The translations under genes and the position numbers were made by a program. Source: Idiomarina loihiensis (GTDB taxonomy: Bacteria > Pseudomonadota > Gammaproteobacteria > Enterobacterales > Alteromonadaceae). From it: a stretch of DNA of 64,000 bases. Where the stretch lies: NCBI RefSeq assembly GCF_024584785.1, contig NZ_CP074112.1, forward strand, positions 1,674,001 through 1,738,000, given 5' to 3'. Positions within the stretch are counted from its first letter, which is position 1. Each line of letters opens with the position of its first letter. Positions 51,923 through 60,882 of the stretch are shown here, piece after piece. The notes under the pieces are model-generated. The model was given only the letters and a program-made list of their open reading frames with translations, searched no databases and was not told the DNA's origin.

Positions 51923-53294
51923 CTTTAAACTCCACTGTATTGCGGTTTTCCACAGCTTGCTGGGCCCGCCAGCGTTGTTGCTTTTTCACCAAAGTAGACT
52001 GATCAATGCCCAGCGCTGCCGCCGCTTGGCGGGTAGTGCCGTACATGGCCAGGGCCTGCTCAATCAGCTCGCGCTCTAAACCTTCTACTTGTTCTTTTAA
52101 ACTCATACCAAGGGCCGTAAAACCTGTATCTACTCGCATTTCGCGTGGCAGTTGCGCTGTGGTAATCAGAGATTGCTCTGCAGTCACCACCAATCGCTCG
52201 GTCAGGTTGATCAACTCGCGAATGTTGCCCGGCCAGTGATAGCGTTGTAACCGAGCAATCACATCGCTGTGCCAACGACAGTCAAACTCGTACTTAGCAT
52301 TAAAATGGCTTAGATAATGCTGCAGCAAGGCTTCAACTTCTTCAGCCCGCTCGCGCAGCGGCGGCAATTCCAGTGGCACCACACTCAAGCGATACAACAA
52401 ATCTTCACGAAATTGGCGCTGTGCCACCAATTCATGCAAGTTATGGTGGGTTGCAGAAATCAACCTGAAATTGGTATTTTTGAATTGAATGCCACCAACC
52501 GGAATAAACCGGTTTTCAGCAATCACTTTGAGCAGTTTGGCTTGCAAGCTCAGCGGTAAATCGCCAATCTCATCAAGAAATAAAGTGCCGTTATTAGCGG
52601 CCTCAAGCAGCCCCGTTTTGCCTTTCTGAGCAGCCCCAGTAAAGGCCCCCGGCACATAGCCGAACAATTCTGCTTCTAACAGACTCTCTGGCATGGCAGC
52701 ACAATTCAACTCAATAAAGGGCCCTTGCGCCACGGCGCTGTAATCATGAATGGTGCGCGCCAGTAACGTCTTACCAGTGCCGGTTTCACCCTGAATCAGA
52801 ACCTTGGCGGCGGTGGGCGCAACTCGTTTAGCGAGATCGTAGCAACGCTGGGTTGCCCGACTGATAATCACCGCATCGTTGACCTCGTGCGCACCATAAT
52901 GATCACGCACATGTAAGATCTGCTCCAACTGTTCTTCGGCGCGTTTGGCCTGCAGCAACTCGGTAACGTCACGCACGGTCGTAACTATGTATTCAATTCG
53001 CCCTTGCGGGTCGAACATGGGCGTACCCGAGACTAAAATCTTATGATCATCGCCAATGGTCTGAGTGAGCGTGACCGGACCTTGCTCTTTCAACACCTCC
53101 AACGACACCGAGCGCGAGATGTAGCCTCGCTGTACCACTTCAGACATGTGTAAGCCCACAAGCGCACTACGTGGGATGCCAGTAATACGCTCGTACGCCT
53201 TATTCACAGTGACCGTCACGCCATGGCCGTCGGTGATATAAACCCCATCACTTAACGCATCAATCACTCGCTGTAAATTATCGCCGGACATCAT
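51915..53294 (-). CDS. PAS-containing sigma54-dependent transcription activator
   Basis: This enhancer-binding protein of about 460 residues has a PAS domain (about 1-110, DGVYITDGHGVTVTVNKAYE) and a sigma54 AAA+ domain (about 140-375). The AAA+ domain has Walker A GETGTGKT (169-176), GAFTGA (216-221), Walker B LFLDEIGD (238-245) and the WPGNIRELIN motif. A Fis-type helix-turn-helix closes the protein (QAAAALGIDQSTLVKK). GGGAG precedes an ATGATG pair. I start at 53294, which overlaps the permease stop as ATGA; a longer frame to 53363 lies in the permease gene. It very likely binds the paired 20-bp palindromes at 55969-56018 and activates both divergent sigma54 promoters. Confidence 0.92.
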   Translation of the reverse strand: MMSGDNLQRVIDALSDGVYITDGHGVTVTVNKAYERITGIPRSALVGLHMSEVVQRGYISRSVSLEVLKEQGPVTLTQTIGDDHKILVSGTPMFDPQGRIEYIVTTVRDVTELLQAKRAEEQLEQILHVRDHYGAHEVNDAVIISRATQRCYDLAKRVAPTAAKVLIQGETGTGKTLLARTIHDYSAVAQGPFIELNCAAMPESLLEAELFGYVPGAFTGAAQKGKTGLLEAANNGTLFLDEIGDLPLSLQAKLLKVIAENRFIPVGGIQFKNTNFRLISATHHNLHELVAQRQFREDLLYRLSVVPLELPPLRERAEEVEALLQHYLSHFNAKYEFDCRWHSDVIARLQRYHWPGNIRELINLTERLVVTAEQSLITTAQLPREMRVDTGFTALGMSLKEQVEGLERELIEQALAMYGTTRQAAAALGIDQSTLVKKQQRWRAQQAVENRNTVEFKDV

Positions 53295-54634
53295 GCGCGT
53301 TGCTCCCTTAGGCGCCAGCCGTACACTAAAAAGCACAGCAACAGCCCAGCTGCAAAGGCCCAAGTAGCACCTTTCACCACCAAAATGGCAGCAATCACCC
53401 CAGCAATCCCTAAATCACGCTCGGAGCGTGCCTCTTGAATGCCAATACGCACGCTCACATAGCCTTGAATAAGCAGAGTGAGCGCTAAAGCTATCCCCAA
53501 AATCGGCTGCACCAAACTCACCACCGGCAACAACAACAAGCCGGTATTGGTGCCCCAACGAAACGAGCCGGCGCCACCAAAAATCGAGTCCATCGCTTGC
53601 CGCCCTTTTTTGAAGCGCTCCACAATCACCACATGCATGGCCGCCCACAAGGGTCCGCACATAGTCACATCGGGCCCGATCACGCTCATGCCGAGGTTGC
53701 GCGCACCAAAGATCAAATGCGCACGATTAGGGTCGTAATCAATTTTCTCATCTTGGCGTACCTCGTCTGCTTCATCCAAGATAGCCTTGCTTTGCAATAC
53801 ATCACCAAACAACACAATGTAAGCCGCAAGCACCGTCGGAATCGCACTCAAGTACATACTCCAAGGCGGAAAACCCACTCCGAATAAGGTGTACTGACTA
53901 AACATGGTGGCAAAATCAGGCGAGGTAAAACCCCACTCCAACTGCGGCCAAGGCGCTTCTGAAAACAGCGGGGCCAGTACAATCGCCAAGGCAATAATCG
54001 GGAAAATACCTAGCTTACCTAACGCCGCAAACACCCAATGACGATCTTGCAAGGCTGCAAAATGCTTAGAAAAGATCAGATAAAAGGCAATACCCACCGC
54101 AATAGAAATGGTAAATGGATAACTTTCAAAGCGCCCACCATCGTCAAACACCACAGCAACCGCTGCTAGCCCAGCCCCCATAATAATGCCGGCTTTGATG
54201 GCACTGGGTATCAACTGCACTACCCGCTTCGCAGCGCCCGAGGCGCCCAGCAAAATAGCAAACAACCCCAGCAACATCTGAAACGCAATCAATGCATGCA
54301 CCCGCGCCTCACCTTCCGGGAACATCGACACATACATCATCAGTAACGGAATTGCTGGGGTTATCCACCCAGGGACCACAGGATCACCAAGCATATGGTG
54401 CAGTAAATAGAACAAACCATTGAGCACCACAATCGCTAACGCCGCCTCGAACGGCATGCCCAGCAGTTCGGTCATTAACGAGATGGCGGCAAGATCAACC
54501 GCACACATCAACAGCCCTTGAAAATAGTCCGGCCATTCAAAACGATAATGCACAAACGGCAACCGCACTTTAAACGGACCAAGGGCAAAAAACGGTGCTT
54601 CAGCGCCGCTAACGCGTTGTTTCCATAACGACAT
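53291..54634 (-). CDS. Predicted permease, UraA/NCS2-like (SLC23 superfamily)
   Basis: This 447-residue inner-membrane protein has about 12-14 hydrophobic helices. The stretches DPVVPGWITPAIPLLMMYVS and LIPSAIKAGIIMGAGLAAVA look like the conserved half-helix region of NCS2/UraA-type transporters, and the family call is made on that pattern. The ATG at 54634 follows AAGGAG; a frame extending to 54835 lies in the upstream gene. It is in the sigma54 operon between the alcohol dehydrogenase and the activator. The substrate is unknown and probably the same hydroxy-acid or its precursor. Confidence 0.8.
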   Translation of the reverse strand: MSLWKQRVSGAEAPFFALGPFKVRLPFVHYRFEWPDYFQGLLMCAVDLAAISLMTELLGMPFEAALAIVVLNGLFYLLHHMLGDPVVPGWITPAIPLLMMYVSMFPEGEARVHALIAFQMLLGLFAILLGASGAAKRVVQLIPSAIKAGIIMGAGLAAVAVVFDDGGRFESYPFTISIAVGIAFYLIFSKHFAALQDRHWVFAALGKLGIFPIIALAIVLAPLFSEAPWPQLEWGFTSPDFATMFSQYTLFGVGFPPWSMYLSAIPTVLAAYIVLFGDVLQSKAILDEADEVRQDEKIDYDPNRAHLIFGARNLGMSVIGPDVTMCGPLWAAMHVVIVERFKKGRQAMDSIFGGAGSFRWGTNTGLLLLPVVSLVQPILGIALALTLLIQGYVSVRIGIQEARSERDLGIAGVIAAILVVKGATWAFAAGLLLCFLVYGWRLREQRA

Positions 54635-54644
54635 CAGAGGCTCC

Positions 54645-55808
54645 TTAGTAGGCTTCGCGATAAATGGCTTCGATATCTTGCACCGAGAGCTCGCGTGGAT
54701 TATTGCGCAATAGCCGAGTGACCCCACTTGCGGCTTCCGCAAGCTCAGGTAAGGCCGACTCAGGGATGTCAAACTCGCGCAGTTGCGCCGGAATATTGAC
54801 CGCCGCACACAACGCCTGCATTTGCTGTAAGACATAATTCCCAGCCGCTTCTACGCTGATACTATCCGCCGCACCAAAAGCTTTGGCTAATTCGACAAAG
54901 CGCTCAGGACAAGCCGCTTGGTTCCAACGCATCACTGGCACCAACATCACCGCATTGCTCATACCGTGTGACAAATGATAACGACCTCCTAGCGGGTACG
55001 CCAAAGCATGAACAGCACCCACCCCAGCATTACCAAAAGCCAGCCCAGCCATCAAACTGGCGGTGGCCATTTCTTCGCGGGCGACCATGTTGTCAGGCTC
55101 TTGATAAGCCTGCACCAAACTGGCTTTGATTTTACGGATAGCCGCCAACGAATAGGGCTCGGTTAACGCCGTCGCAAATCTTGAAAGGTAACTTTCTACG
55201 GCATGCACCAACGCATCAATACCGCTGGCCGCAGTAACACCTGGCGGACAGCTCAAGGTGAGCTCTGGCGCCACAATGGCCACATCAGGCAACAGCTCAT
55301 TACTCACAATGCCCTTTTTTAACTGGGCTTGGGTGTCAGCCAAAATAGAAATGTTGGTGACTTCTGAGCCGGTACCTGCGGTAGTAGGTAAACAAATCAG
55401 CGGGTATTGCCGAGGTTTCACTTGGTCTTCACCGAACAGCTCCGCTAACGGGCGCGTATCACCAGCGTAAACCGCCACGGCCTTGGCCGTATCCATGGCA
55501 CTACCGCCACCAATCGCCACAATGCCATCGCAACCTTCTGCCATAAACAGCTCGCGACAGGCTTCAACCACCGCCATCTCAGGTTCAGCTGAAATCGCAT
55601 CAAAGACAGTCACTTGATGCACACCAGCTTGGTTTAACTGGGCGGTAACCGTAGCGATAATGCCCGCCTCACTCACCCCGCGATCACTCACCAATAACGG
55701 GCGCTGCATAGCAAGCAGTTGCATCTCGTGCGCCAACTGATGACTAGCATGGGCGCCAGTTAGCAACCGTCGAGCGGTTTTAAAGGTTTGAACCGTTGAA
55801 GTACTCAT
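54645..55808 (-). CDS. Iron-containing alcohol dehydrogenase (4-hydroxybutyrate dehydrogenase-like)
   Basis: This 387-residue group III alcohol dehydrogenase has GGGSAMDTAKAVAV, then PTTAGTGSEVT, DALVHAVESYLS and HALAYPLGGRYHLSHG with the metal-binding histidines. The family oxidises hydroxy-acids or alcohols with NAD; the pairing with a GabD-like enzyme points to 4-hydroxybutyrate. The ATG at 55808 follows AGAGGAAG; an upstream extension of 70 codons is AT-rich intergenic DNA and not coding. It is the first gene of the operon, and its mRNA should start near 55868 at the leftward sigma54 promoter. Confidence 0.9.
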   Translation of the reverse strand: MSTSTVQTFKTARRLLTGAHASHQLAHEMQLLAMQRPLLVSDRGVSEAGIIATVTAQLNQAGVHQVTVFDAISAEPEMAVVEACRELFMAEGCDGIVAIGGGSAMDTAKAVAVYAGDTRPLAELFGEDQVKPRQYPLICLPTTAGTGSEVTNISILADTQAQLKKGIVSNELLPDVAIVAPELTLSCPPGVTAASGIDALVHAVESYLSRFATALTEPYSLAAIRKIKASLVQAYQEPDNMVAREEMATASLMAGLAFGNAGVGAVHALAYPLGGRYHLSHGMSNAVMLVPVMRWNQAACPERFVELAKAFGAADSISVEAAGNYVLQQMQALCAAVNIPAQLREFDIPESALPELAEAASGVTRLLRNNPRELSVQDIEAIYREAY

Positions 55809-55879
55809 GATCTTCCTCTCGTTGTTCTTGTTCTTGTTATTGGCGTTCGATAGTCGGTACCTTGGATGACAAACATAGA

Positions 55880-55895
55880 TGCAAACGACGTACCA
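55880..55895 (-). promoter_or_regulatory. Sigma54 promoter, leftward (alcohol dehydrogenase operon)
   Basis: On the minus strand the sequence is TGGTACGTCGTTTGCA. The -24 GG and -12 GC are exactly 10 bp apart, with one mismatch to TGGCAC-N5-TTGCA. It lies 72 bp upstream of the first gene. Confidence 0.8.
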
Positions 55896-55968
55896 ACTTT
55901 TACAATATTTATAACACCATGTTTTTAAATGTTTTTTTGTTTCAAGCCTAAGAGTCTCGCCCATCTTG

Positions 55969-55988
55969 TTGATGACAATTATCATCAA
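55969..55988. promoter_or_regulatory. Upstream activator site 1 (20-bp palindrome)
   Basis: TTGATGACAATTATCATCAA is a near-perfect palindrome, about 75 bp from the leftward sigma54 promoter and 95 bp from the rightward one. Together with site 2, 30 bp away (three helical turns), it is the expected enhancer for the activator at 51915-53294. Confidence 0.75.
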
Positions 55989-55998
55989 ACTACACCCA

Positions 55999-56018
55999 AT
56001 GATGATAATTGTCATCAA
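55999..56018. promoter_or_regulatory. Upstream activator site 2 (20-bp palindrome)
   Basis: ATGATGATAATTGTCATCAA is the reverse complement of site 1 apart from one base. It lies 64 bp upstream of the rightward -24 element, a usual enhancer distance. Confidence 0.75.
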
Positions 56019-56081
56019 GATTGTTTGTATCTCAAAAAATAAATGGCTTTAAAAACATATAGTTATAAATAGCTACCGACT

Positions 56082-56097
56082 TGGCACAGCCATTGCA
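56082..56097 (+). promoter_or_regulatory. Sigma54 promoter, rightward (porin gene)
   Basis: TGGCACAGCCATTGCA matches TGGCAC-N5-TTGCA exactly, with 10 bp between GG and GC. It lies 74 bp upstream of the porin start. Confidence 0.88.
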
Positions 56098-56170
56098 CCT
56101 ATCACCCACATCAGCATCATCTCATTCTGAGAGCTGTCACCAACGATAATAACAACAAGAGGCAATGGTT

Positions 56171-57343
56171 ATGACTGACAAAACAACACGGCTTTATCTT
56201 CCAGCAGTAATGAGCGCTCTGTTACTGGGCACCGCTCCAGCCTATGCCAACAGCAGCAGCGAGCCCGTTTGGGATTTTGGCTTTCACGGTTATGTGAACG
56301 CCCATGCAGTATTCGCCGATTGCGATGACTCCGGGGCCGTCGTTGCAGGCAATGCCCTGCTCTGTACCGGCGAAGATGCTACCTCGGTATCCAACGGCTA
56401 CAGCCCCGCTAGTTTCCAATTCTCCGCCAGCACCCAACGCGAAGGCTTTGATATCAAAGCAGTGATCGCCATCGAGCCCGGCACCACCGATAACAGCGCT
56501 TTTAACGGCAACGGCGACAACCGTGCTTATCGCGCCTTCTTTACGGTAGGCAACGCAGAACTAGGAACCATCAAAGTGGGTCGTGATTACGGCGTATTCG
56601 GTATCGATGTAGTACTAGAAGATATGGCATTAGGCGGGGTTGGCGCACCAGCGTCCATTCGTAGTCCTCTGAACACCACTCTAGGTGCGGCTGGCTACGG
56701 CTACGTATTTGCAGATAGGCTGTCACAAATCACATACAGCCGTCAGTTTGGCGAGCAATGGCAGGCCGATATCGGTATTTTTCAGCCGTTAGATCCAGTC
56801 AGTTTCGGCGGTAACGGCTATGTCGGCGACTCAGGCTCTGAACGGCCAGGTATTCATGGTCGATTGCGCTACAACTACGAGCAAGGGTTTGTCTCTAGCA
56901 CCTTCTACAACCAAGATGTTAGCACCCCAAGCGGCAGCTACAGTGCCCGTGGCATCGATATCACTGCGGCGCTGCAGTTGGGCGATACCCGCTTCATGGC
57001 ATCAGCGTTCGACGGTCAAGGTTTTGGCTATTACGGACTTTTGATTGATGCAGCCGATAGCAATGGCGCTCCACGCGATAGCTCGGGCTGGTTAGCCCAA
57101 GCCACCCACACCATAGGAGCCACCAAATTTGGCATCAACTACGGCGTCTCACAAGTCGACCTCGCTGGCGTTGATACCTTGGCGCAAGTAGAACAACAAA
57201 GCAAAGCCAGCATCGGCGTCTGGCACACCCTCTGGAGCATGTTCACCATCTCTGGTGAAGTCTCTCGCATGGATGCCGAAAGCCACGCCGGCGACAGCAT
57301 CGAAAACACCGCCATCAGCGTCGGCCTCGCCCTCAGCTTTTGA
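56171..57343 (+). CDS. Outer-membrane porin, divergent from the sigma54 operon
   Basis: This protein of about 390 residues has a signal peptide (cleavage near AYAN) and a beta-barrel with alternating strands (NYEQGFVSSTFYNQ, DTRFMASAFDGQGFGYYG) ending in LALSF. It belongs to the general gram-negative porin class. The ATG at 56171 has AGAGG at 8 nt; another ATG two codons upstream has only a 2-nt spacing. Its exact-consensus sigma54 promoter shares enhancers with the catabolic operon, so it should be the outer-membrane entry for the same substrate. Confidence 0.88.
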   Translation: MTDKTTRLYLPAVMSALLLGTAPAYANSSSEPVWDFGFHGYVNAHAVFADCDDSGAVVAGNALLCTGEDATSVSNGYSPASFQFSASTQREGFDIKAVIAIEPGTTDNSAFNGNGDNRAYRAFFTVGNAELGTIKVGRDYGVFGIDVVLEDMALGGVGAPASIRSPLNTTLGAAGYGYVFADRLSQITYSRQFGEQWQADIGIFQPLDPVSFGGNGYVGDSGSERPGIHGRLRYNYEQGFVSSTFYNQDVSTPSGSYSARGIDITAALQLGDTRFMASAFDGQGFGYYGLLIDAADSNGAPRDSSGWLAQATHTIGATKFGINYGVSQVDLAGVDTLAQVEQQSKASIGVWHTLWSMFTISGEVSRMDAESHAGDSIENTAISVGLALSF

Positions 57344-57385
57344 GGAACTTGCAGACCCACCTCCGGACCCCGCTCCGGAGCCACC

Positions 57386-57415
57386 TGCGGCCCCAGCTAC
57401 GGAGCTGGGGCCGCA
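57386..57415. repeat. REP-like palindrome, copy C
   Basis: The same 30-bp palindrome as copies A and B with one central change, 43 bp after the porin stop. Its flanks match copy B on both sides. A smaller palindrome, ctccggaccccgctccggag, lies just upstream. Confidence 0.9.
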
Positions 57416-57491
57416 AGTCCCTCCAAGTCTCTCCACGTGCTCGCAAACTTCTGCTATCCTACCCACCACCACCCCGCAGCGAGCACTATCC

Positions 57492-58919
57492 ATGGCCAAA
57501 TACATCACACTGAACATTCATCTTGAAGACGCCCCTTACCAAGTGTCGCGCCAGCTGTTGGTGCCAGCTAAAATCGATTTATACCGGCTGCATTACTACA
57601 TTCAGCTAGCGATGGGGTGGACCAATTCCCATCTGCATATGTTCAAAACTGCAGCAGGCTTCTTCTCGAACAACGATGACCCTTTTGATGATCCTTTTGA
57701 TAACGAGCAACCTGAAATAGGTGCCAAGCTAGTCGCCCAGCTGCCACGCAAAGGCGATAGCCTGCTTTACGTTTATGATTTTGGCGATGACTGGCGTCAT
57801 ACGGTAACTCATGGGGGCAGCAGCATTCAGCCTCGGCACAGCTCGGTTAAAATCATCGAAGCGGTGGGTGCTTGCCCAACTGAAGATAGCGGCGGCGTTG
57901 CACATATGCCCGAGCGCTCCAGCAACAAGCCTAACCTAGCGCAGATCCAACAGCGCCTCGATCAGTTTATCGAACTAACAGAACAACAAGCCCACGACCA
58001 CGACCGTGCTTTTGCATTTGTAATGGGTGACCAGGAAGCACTAGATGAGACTGACGGCGAGGATTTTCTTGACGAAGAGGCGTTAGCGGCCCAAATACTG
58101 TTACAACAAATCATCGCGAACATGGATGCGCAGCAGCGTTATCAGCATGTGAACGAGTTTATCAACAAGCCATTTACGCACCCGCCGATGCACCTTGCCC
58201 CACCACCCAACGAGCTGGTCGCTGAGGCGCCGATTATGAAAGCTCTGCTGCCGCTACTGCAAACCATGTGCGACAAGCCCATTAAGCTCACGGCTGCAGG
58301 CTATCTGCCGGTAGCTTGGGTCAAACATATGTGGACTGAGCTCAATAGCCCCGACACTCCGTGCATTGGCAAACAGCAATACGAAGTACCTAACTCAGAA
58401 TCGAAAGTCACCATGGTTGCTGCTGCTCGACACATTATGGCGCAGAGCAGCTTGGTTAAAGCCAACAAAACCAGTTTAACCATCACCGCGAAAGGTAAAA
58501 AACTAGTAGCTAGCCAAGCGCTGGGCGAGATTTATCACGAACTATTAAAAGCCTGCTTAACCACGTTTCATTGGGGTTTTGTGTTCGGCGACCAGGTGTG
58601 TCCACTGCAACGTGCCGTAGCTCCTTCGGTGCTTGCCATCAGCCACTATCTGCCGCAGCACGAGTTTCCAGTTAACATGCTGTACGACATGACCAGCACC
58701 TTAATACCCGCGCTTAACGAAGAGCCGATCCCGGCTAGTGCGTGGCGAGATGATAGCGATCATAGCGAACGACAATTCTACTTCGCCTATCGCTACCTCA
58801 CGTTGTTTGGCATCTTCGGCATCTGGCAACACCAAGCCACCAACGACTACCGTCGCTTCGACACCCAAGCCTACCAAGTCACAGTCACCGACCTTGGCCG
58901 CAGCCTGCTGGCGCCATGA
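57492..58919 (+). CDS. pRiA4b ORF-3 family protein
   Basis: This protein of about 475 residues opens with the pRiA4b ORF-3 domain (about 1-150). It includes MAKYITLNIHLEDAPYQVSR and IDLYRLHYYIQLAMGWTNSH, with the acidic DDPFDDPFDNEQPE and YVYDFGDDWRHTV typical of the family. The rest is a helical region of unknown kind. I start at the ATG at 57492, which begins the domain exactly; a frame reaching 57255 overlaps the porin and the palindrome. The family is common on plasmids and mobile elements and its function is unknown. It marks the left edge of the accessory region. Confidence 0.85.
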   Translation: MAKYITLNIHLEDAPYQVSRQLLVPAKIDLYRLHYYIQLAMGWTNSHLHMFKTAAGFFSNNDDPFDDPFDNEQPEIGAKLVAQLPRKGDSLLYVYDFGDDWRHTVTHGGSSIQPRHSSVKIIEAVGACPTEDSGGVAHMPERSSNKPNLAQIQQRLDQFIELTEQQAHDHDRAFAFVMGDQEALDETDGEDFLDEEALAAQILLQQIIANMDAQQRYQHVNEFINKPFTHPPMHLAPPPNELVAEAPIMKALLPLLQTMCDKPIKLTAAGYLPVAWVKHMWTELNSPDTPCIGKQQYEVPNSESKVTMVAAARHIMAQSSLVKANKTSLTITAKGKKLVASQALGEIYHELLKACLTTFHWGFVFGDQVCPLQRAVAPSVLAISHYLPQHEFPVNMLYDMTSTLIPALNEEPIPASAWRDDSDHSERQFYFAYRYLTLFGIFGIWQHQATNDYRRFDTQAYQVTVTDLGRSLLAP

Positions 58920-58945
58920 TGTGAGGTATCTAAAGTGGCATCGGT

Positions 58946-59443
58946 TTAAATACTAATCAGCGGGTTGAGTTTGACGTTTTTAATTCCAACTTCATCTTTA
59001 AATAAAGCTAGCTGCTGTTGTTTAATAACATGCGTGCATGGCTTCAAAGAGTTACTCAACTGTGCGATGATTTTTTTCCTGTCGACTTGTCCATTTTGAG
59101 ACTCAATGAAAAGATAAATTGTCGCGCGAAGCTGCTTAAAGCCTTTTGACATCCAGCTACCCTTTTTTCGAGCTTTAAGCTCAACAAAATGATAGATGTC
59201 GCGATAATGCAAAATACCATCACACCGGGTCACCTGATTGCCTTGTTCGTCTGAGCAATCAACACAATTATCGATAGCCCAAAATGCGATATTTAAGCAT
59301 TGAGGATTAGTTACCGTTGCAATCCACTTTACTTTGTCGGTTGAATCGGTATTCAAATATGCAGGATTGTTATCATCATCGTCACATATTCCAAATAACA
59401 AGTCTGTGAGACTACTTTTACACTCATCCTTGAGTAAATTCAT
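58946..59443 (-). CDS. Predicted PD-(D/E)XK-type nuclease, partner of the AAA ATPase
   Basis: This 165-residue protein carries a nuclease-like core: Asp75 in RCDGILHY and Glu88-Leu-Lys90 in YHFVELKARKKG, the D-x12-ExK arrangement of PD-(D/E)XK enzymes, followed by a helix with Lys and Arg. The ATG at 59443 lies 4 bp after the ATPase stop and has GGAG at 8 nt; the frame to 59533 lies inside the ATPase gene. Low GC and the tight pairing with an ATP-binding protein suggest an anti-phage defence effector, by analogy to two-gene ATPase-nuclease systems such as Septu. The exact system is not identified. Confidence 0.7.
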   Translation of the reverse strand: MNLLKDECKSSLTDLLFGICDDDDNNPAYLNTDSTDKVKWIATVTNPQCLNIAFWAIDNCVDCSDEQGNQVTRCDGILHYRDIYHFVELKARKKGSWMSKGFKQLRATIYLFIESQNGQVDRKKIIAQLSNSLKPCTHVIKQQQLALFKDEVGIKNVKLNPLISI

Positions 59444-59447
59444 CGGA

Positions 59448-60674
59448 TCACTCCATCCACAATAGTTCAGAAAAAAGCTGATTCGTTTCTTCCAGCTCAT
59501 TATTAAGTTGGTTATCGTCGGCAACCAACCCATTGTACCTTTCGACTACTTCAATACTGCCATTCTCACAAAACGCATAAACATTAGTTGTGCTCGGATC
59601 AATACTTGATGCTTCCGGACAAATGTCTCGTATCGCATCAATATTCTTCAATTGTTTGTTATTGAATCTTTCATATACATCAAAGGCTTGTATTGCAATA
59701 TTTAAATAACTGATGATAAACGGGCTATGTGTAGTGATGACAAGTCTGTTGCCCGCCTTATCTTTTACCGCTCGCAATACCTCAAAAAGTGCTTGTTTCT
59801 GCGATGTTGGAAACAGATTCTGCTCTGGTTCTTCGACAATATTGACAAAAGAGTTATAGGTGTAACGACGAACAAGTGCATCAAAAGCGCTATGGATACT
59901 TCCTAATTCCTCACCTTTTTCAATGGTCGCTTCGAACAACTTAATAAGCTCTTTGTTTAAGCGTTTCTCCAAAGCCACACTGAGATCTCTCTGTTTGGCC
60001 TTATCGGATTTGAGCACAAATTGTGATAAATATTTAGTCACTATCACTAATGGCACATAACTTTGATATCCGCTTGAAGCATGCAATAAATTAACTCGGA
60101 AGCTTGCCCCAGTGATAAAAGACTGCTTACTCTTACTCTCATAAGCAAACACTGCATTCCCTAGCGATAGCGGTAGCGCTTCATTAGCATAATGCTCTTT
60201 GGCTTCAACATACTCTGATAAAAAGGCCTTTAGCGCTTTAGGTAGCTTAGAAATCAATTCCGGCCTATCAATTGCAGCAAGAAAATTCCGCTCAGCTGGA
60301 ACGTACATTATTTTCGGTGAATCATAAGGGGCATCAGTTAGACGTTCTGAAGTAAAAGTTTTATTCAATAAAAGAAAGCGAAAGGCCTGCCCTTCGTACT
60401 CCACATAAGACTGTTCACTGAAATAACTCTGTAAACCATGAAATGAGACAACTTCATTCATGAAATACTCGTAATCAAGAGTTTCATGAATTTCTAGATC
60501 ACCCCGTTGTAAAGATTTCTCGAGCCATGCAAGCGACGAATAAAGCTTTGCAACTGTACTTTTCCCAGATCCTTGGGTGCCCGTAAATAAAGTAACGCCG
60601 TCAAACTTGATTGCGGCACCATTTTCTACTCCAGCTTTTATTGGTCCGACATTTCTAATCCGTAAGCTCGTCAT
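59448..60674 (-). CDS. AAA/OLD-like ABC-type ATPase, probable defence sensor
   Basis: This 408-residue ATPase of the RecF/SMC-like AAA_15 group has Walker A GTQGSGKST (32-40), a signature-like SSGYQS near residue 208, Walker B VNIVEEPEQNLFP and the switch TTHSPF. There is no TOPRIM domain. It starts with a weak ribosome site. The nuclease gene follows at once on the same strand. ATPases of this type guard anti-phage systems such as Septu, PARIS and retron modules. The low GC and island position support a defence role, which is inferred. The extra C-terminal region is acidic. Confidence 0.82.
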   Translation of the reverse strand: MTSLRIRNVGPIKAGVENGAAIKFDGVTLFTGTQGSGKSTVAKLYSSLAWLEKSLQRGDLEIHETLDYEYFMNEVVSFHGLQSYFSEQSYVEYEGQAFRFLLLNKTFTSERLTDAPYDSPKIMYVPAERNFLAAIDRPELISKLPKALKAFLSEYVEAKEHYANEALPLSLGNAVFAYESKSKQSFITGASFRVNLLHASSGYQSYVPLVIVTKYLSQFVLKSDKAKQRDLSVALEKRLNKELIKLFEATIEKGEELGSIHSAFDALVRRYTYNSFVNIVEEPEQNLFPTSQKQALFEVLRAVKDKAGNRLVITTHSPFIISYLNIAIQAFDVYERFNNKQLKNIDAIRDICPEASSIDPSTTNVYAFCENGSIEVVERYNGLVADDNQLNNELEETNQLFSELLWME

Positions 60675-60882
60675 TTTTACATTCGCTTTATTTCAGAGGT
60701 AAGGTTTGATTATTTGAAATCGAAGCATTTAAGCTCTGACACTATCAGATGAAGTTCATTATGGGCATATTTGAGATGATTATAAAGAGGAGAAGGCGCT
60801 AATTCGTGTCAGCATATTCGTCTTACATACCATCAATGGTTGTTAGGCTGTCTTTCGCAAGATAAAATACTCTTTCTTCAAA

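Noticed and set aside
57255-57491. N-terminal extension of the pRiA4b ORF-3 protein
   Set aside because: It runs over the porin end and a REP-like palindrome. The recognised domain begins exactly at 57492.
60842-60848. GTTAGGC as the end of a rightward attC site
   Set aside because: It fits the R' core, but no matching upstream box or palindrome is found in the preceding 100 bp.
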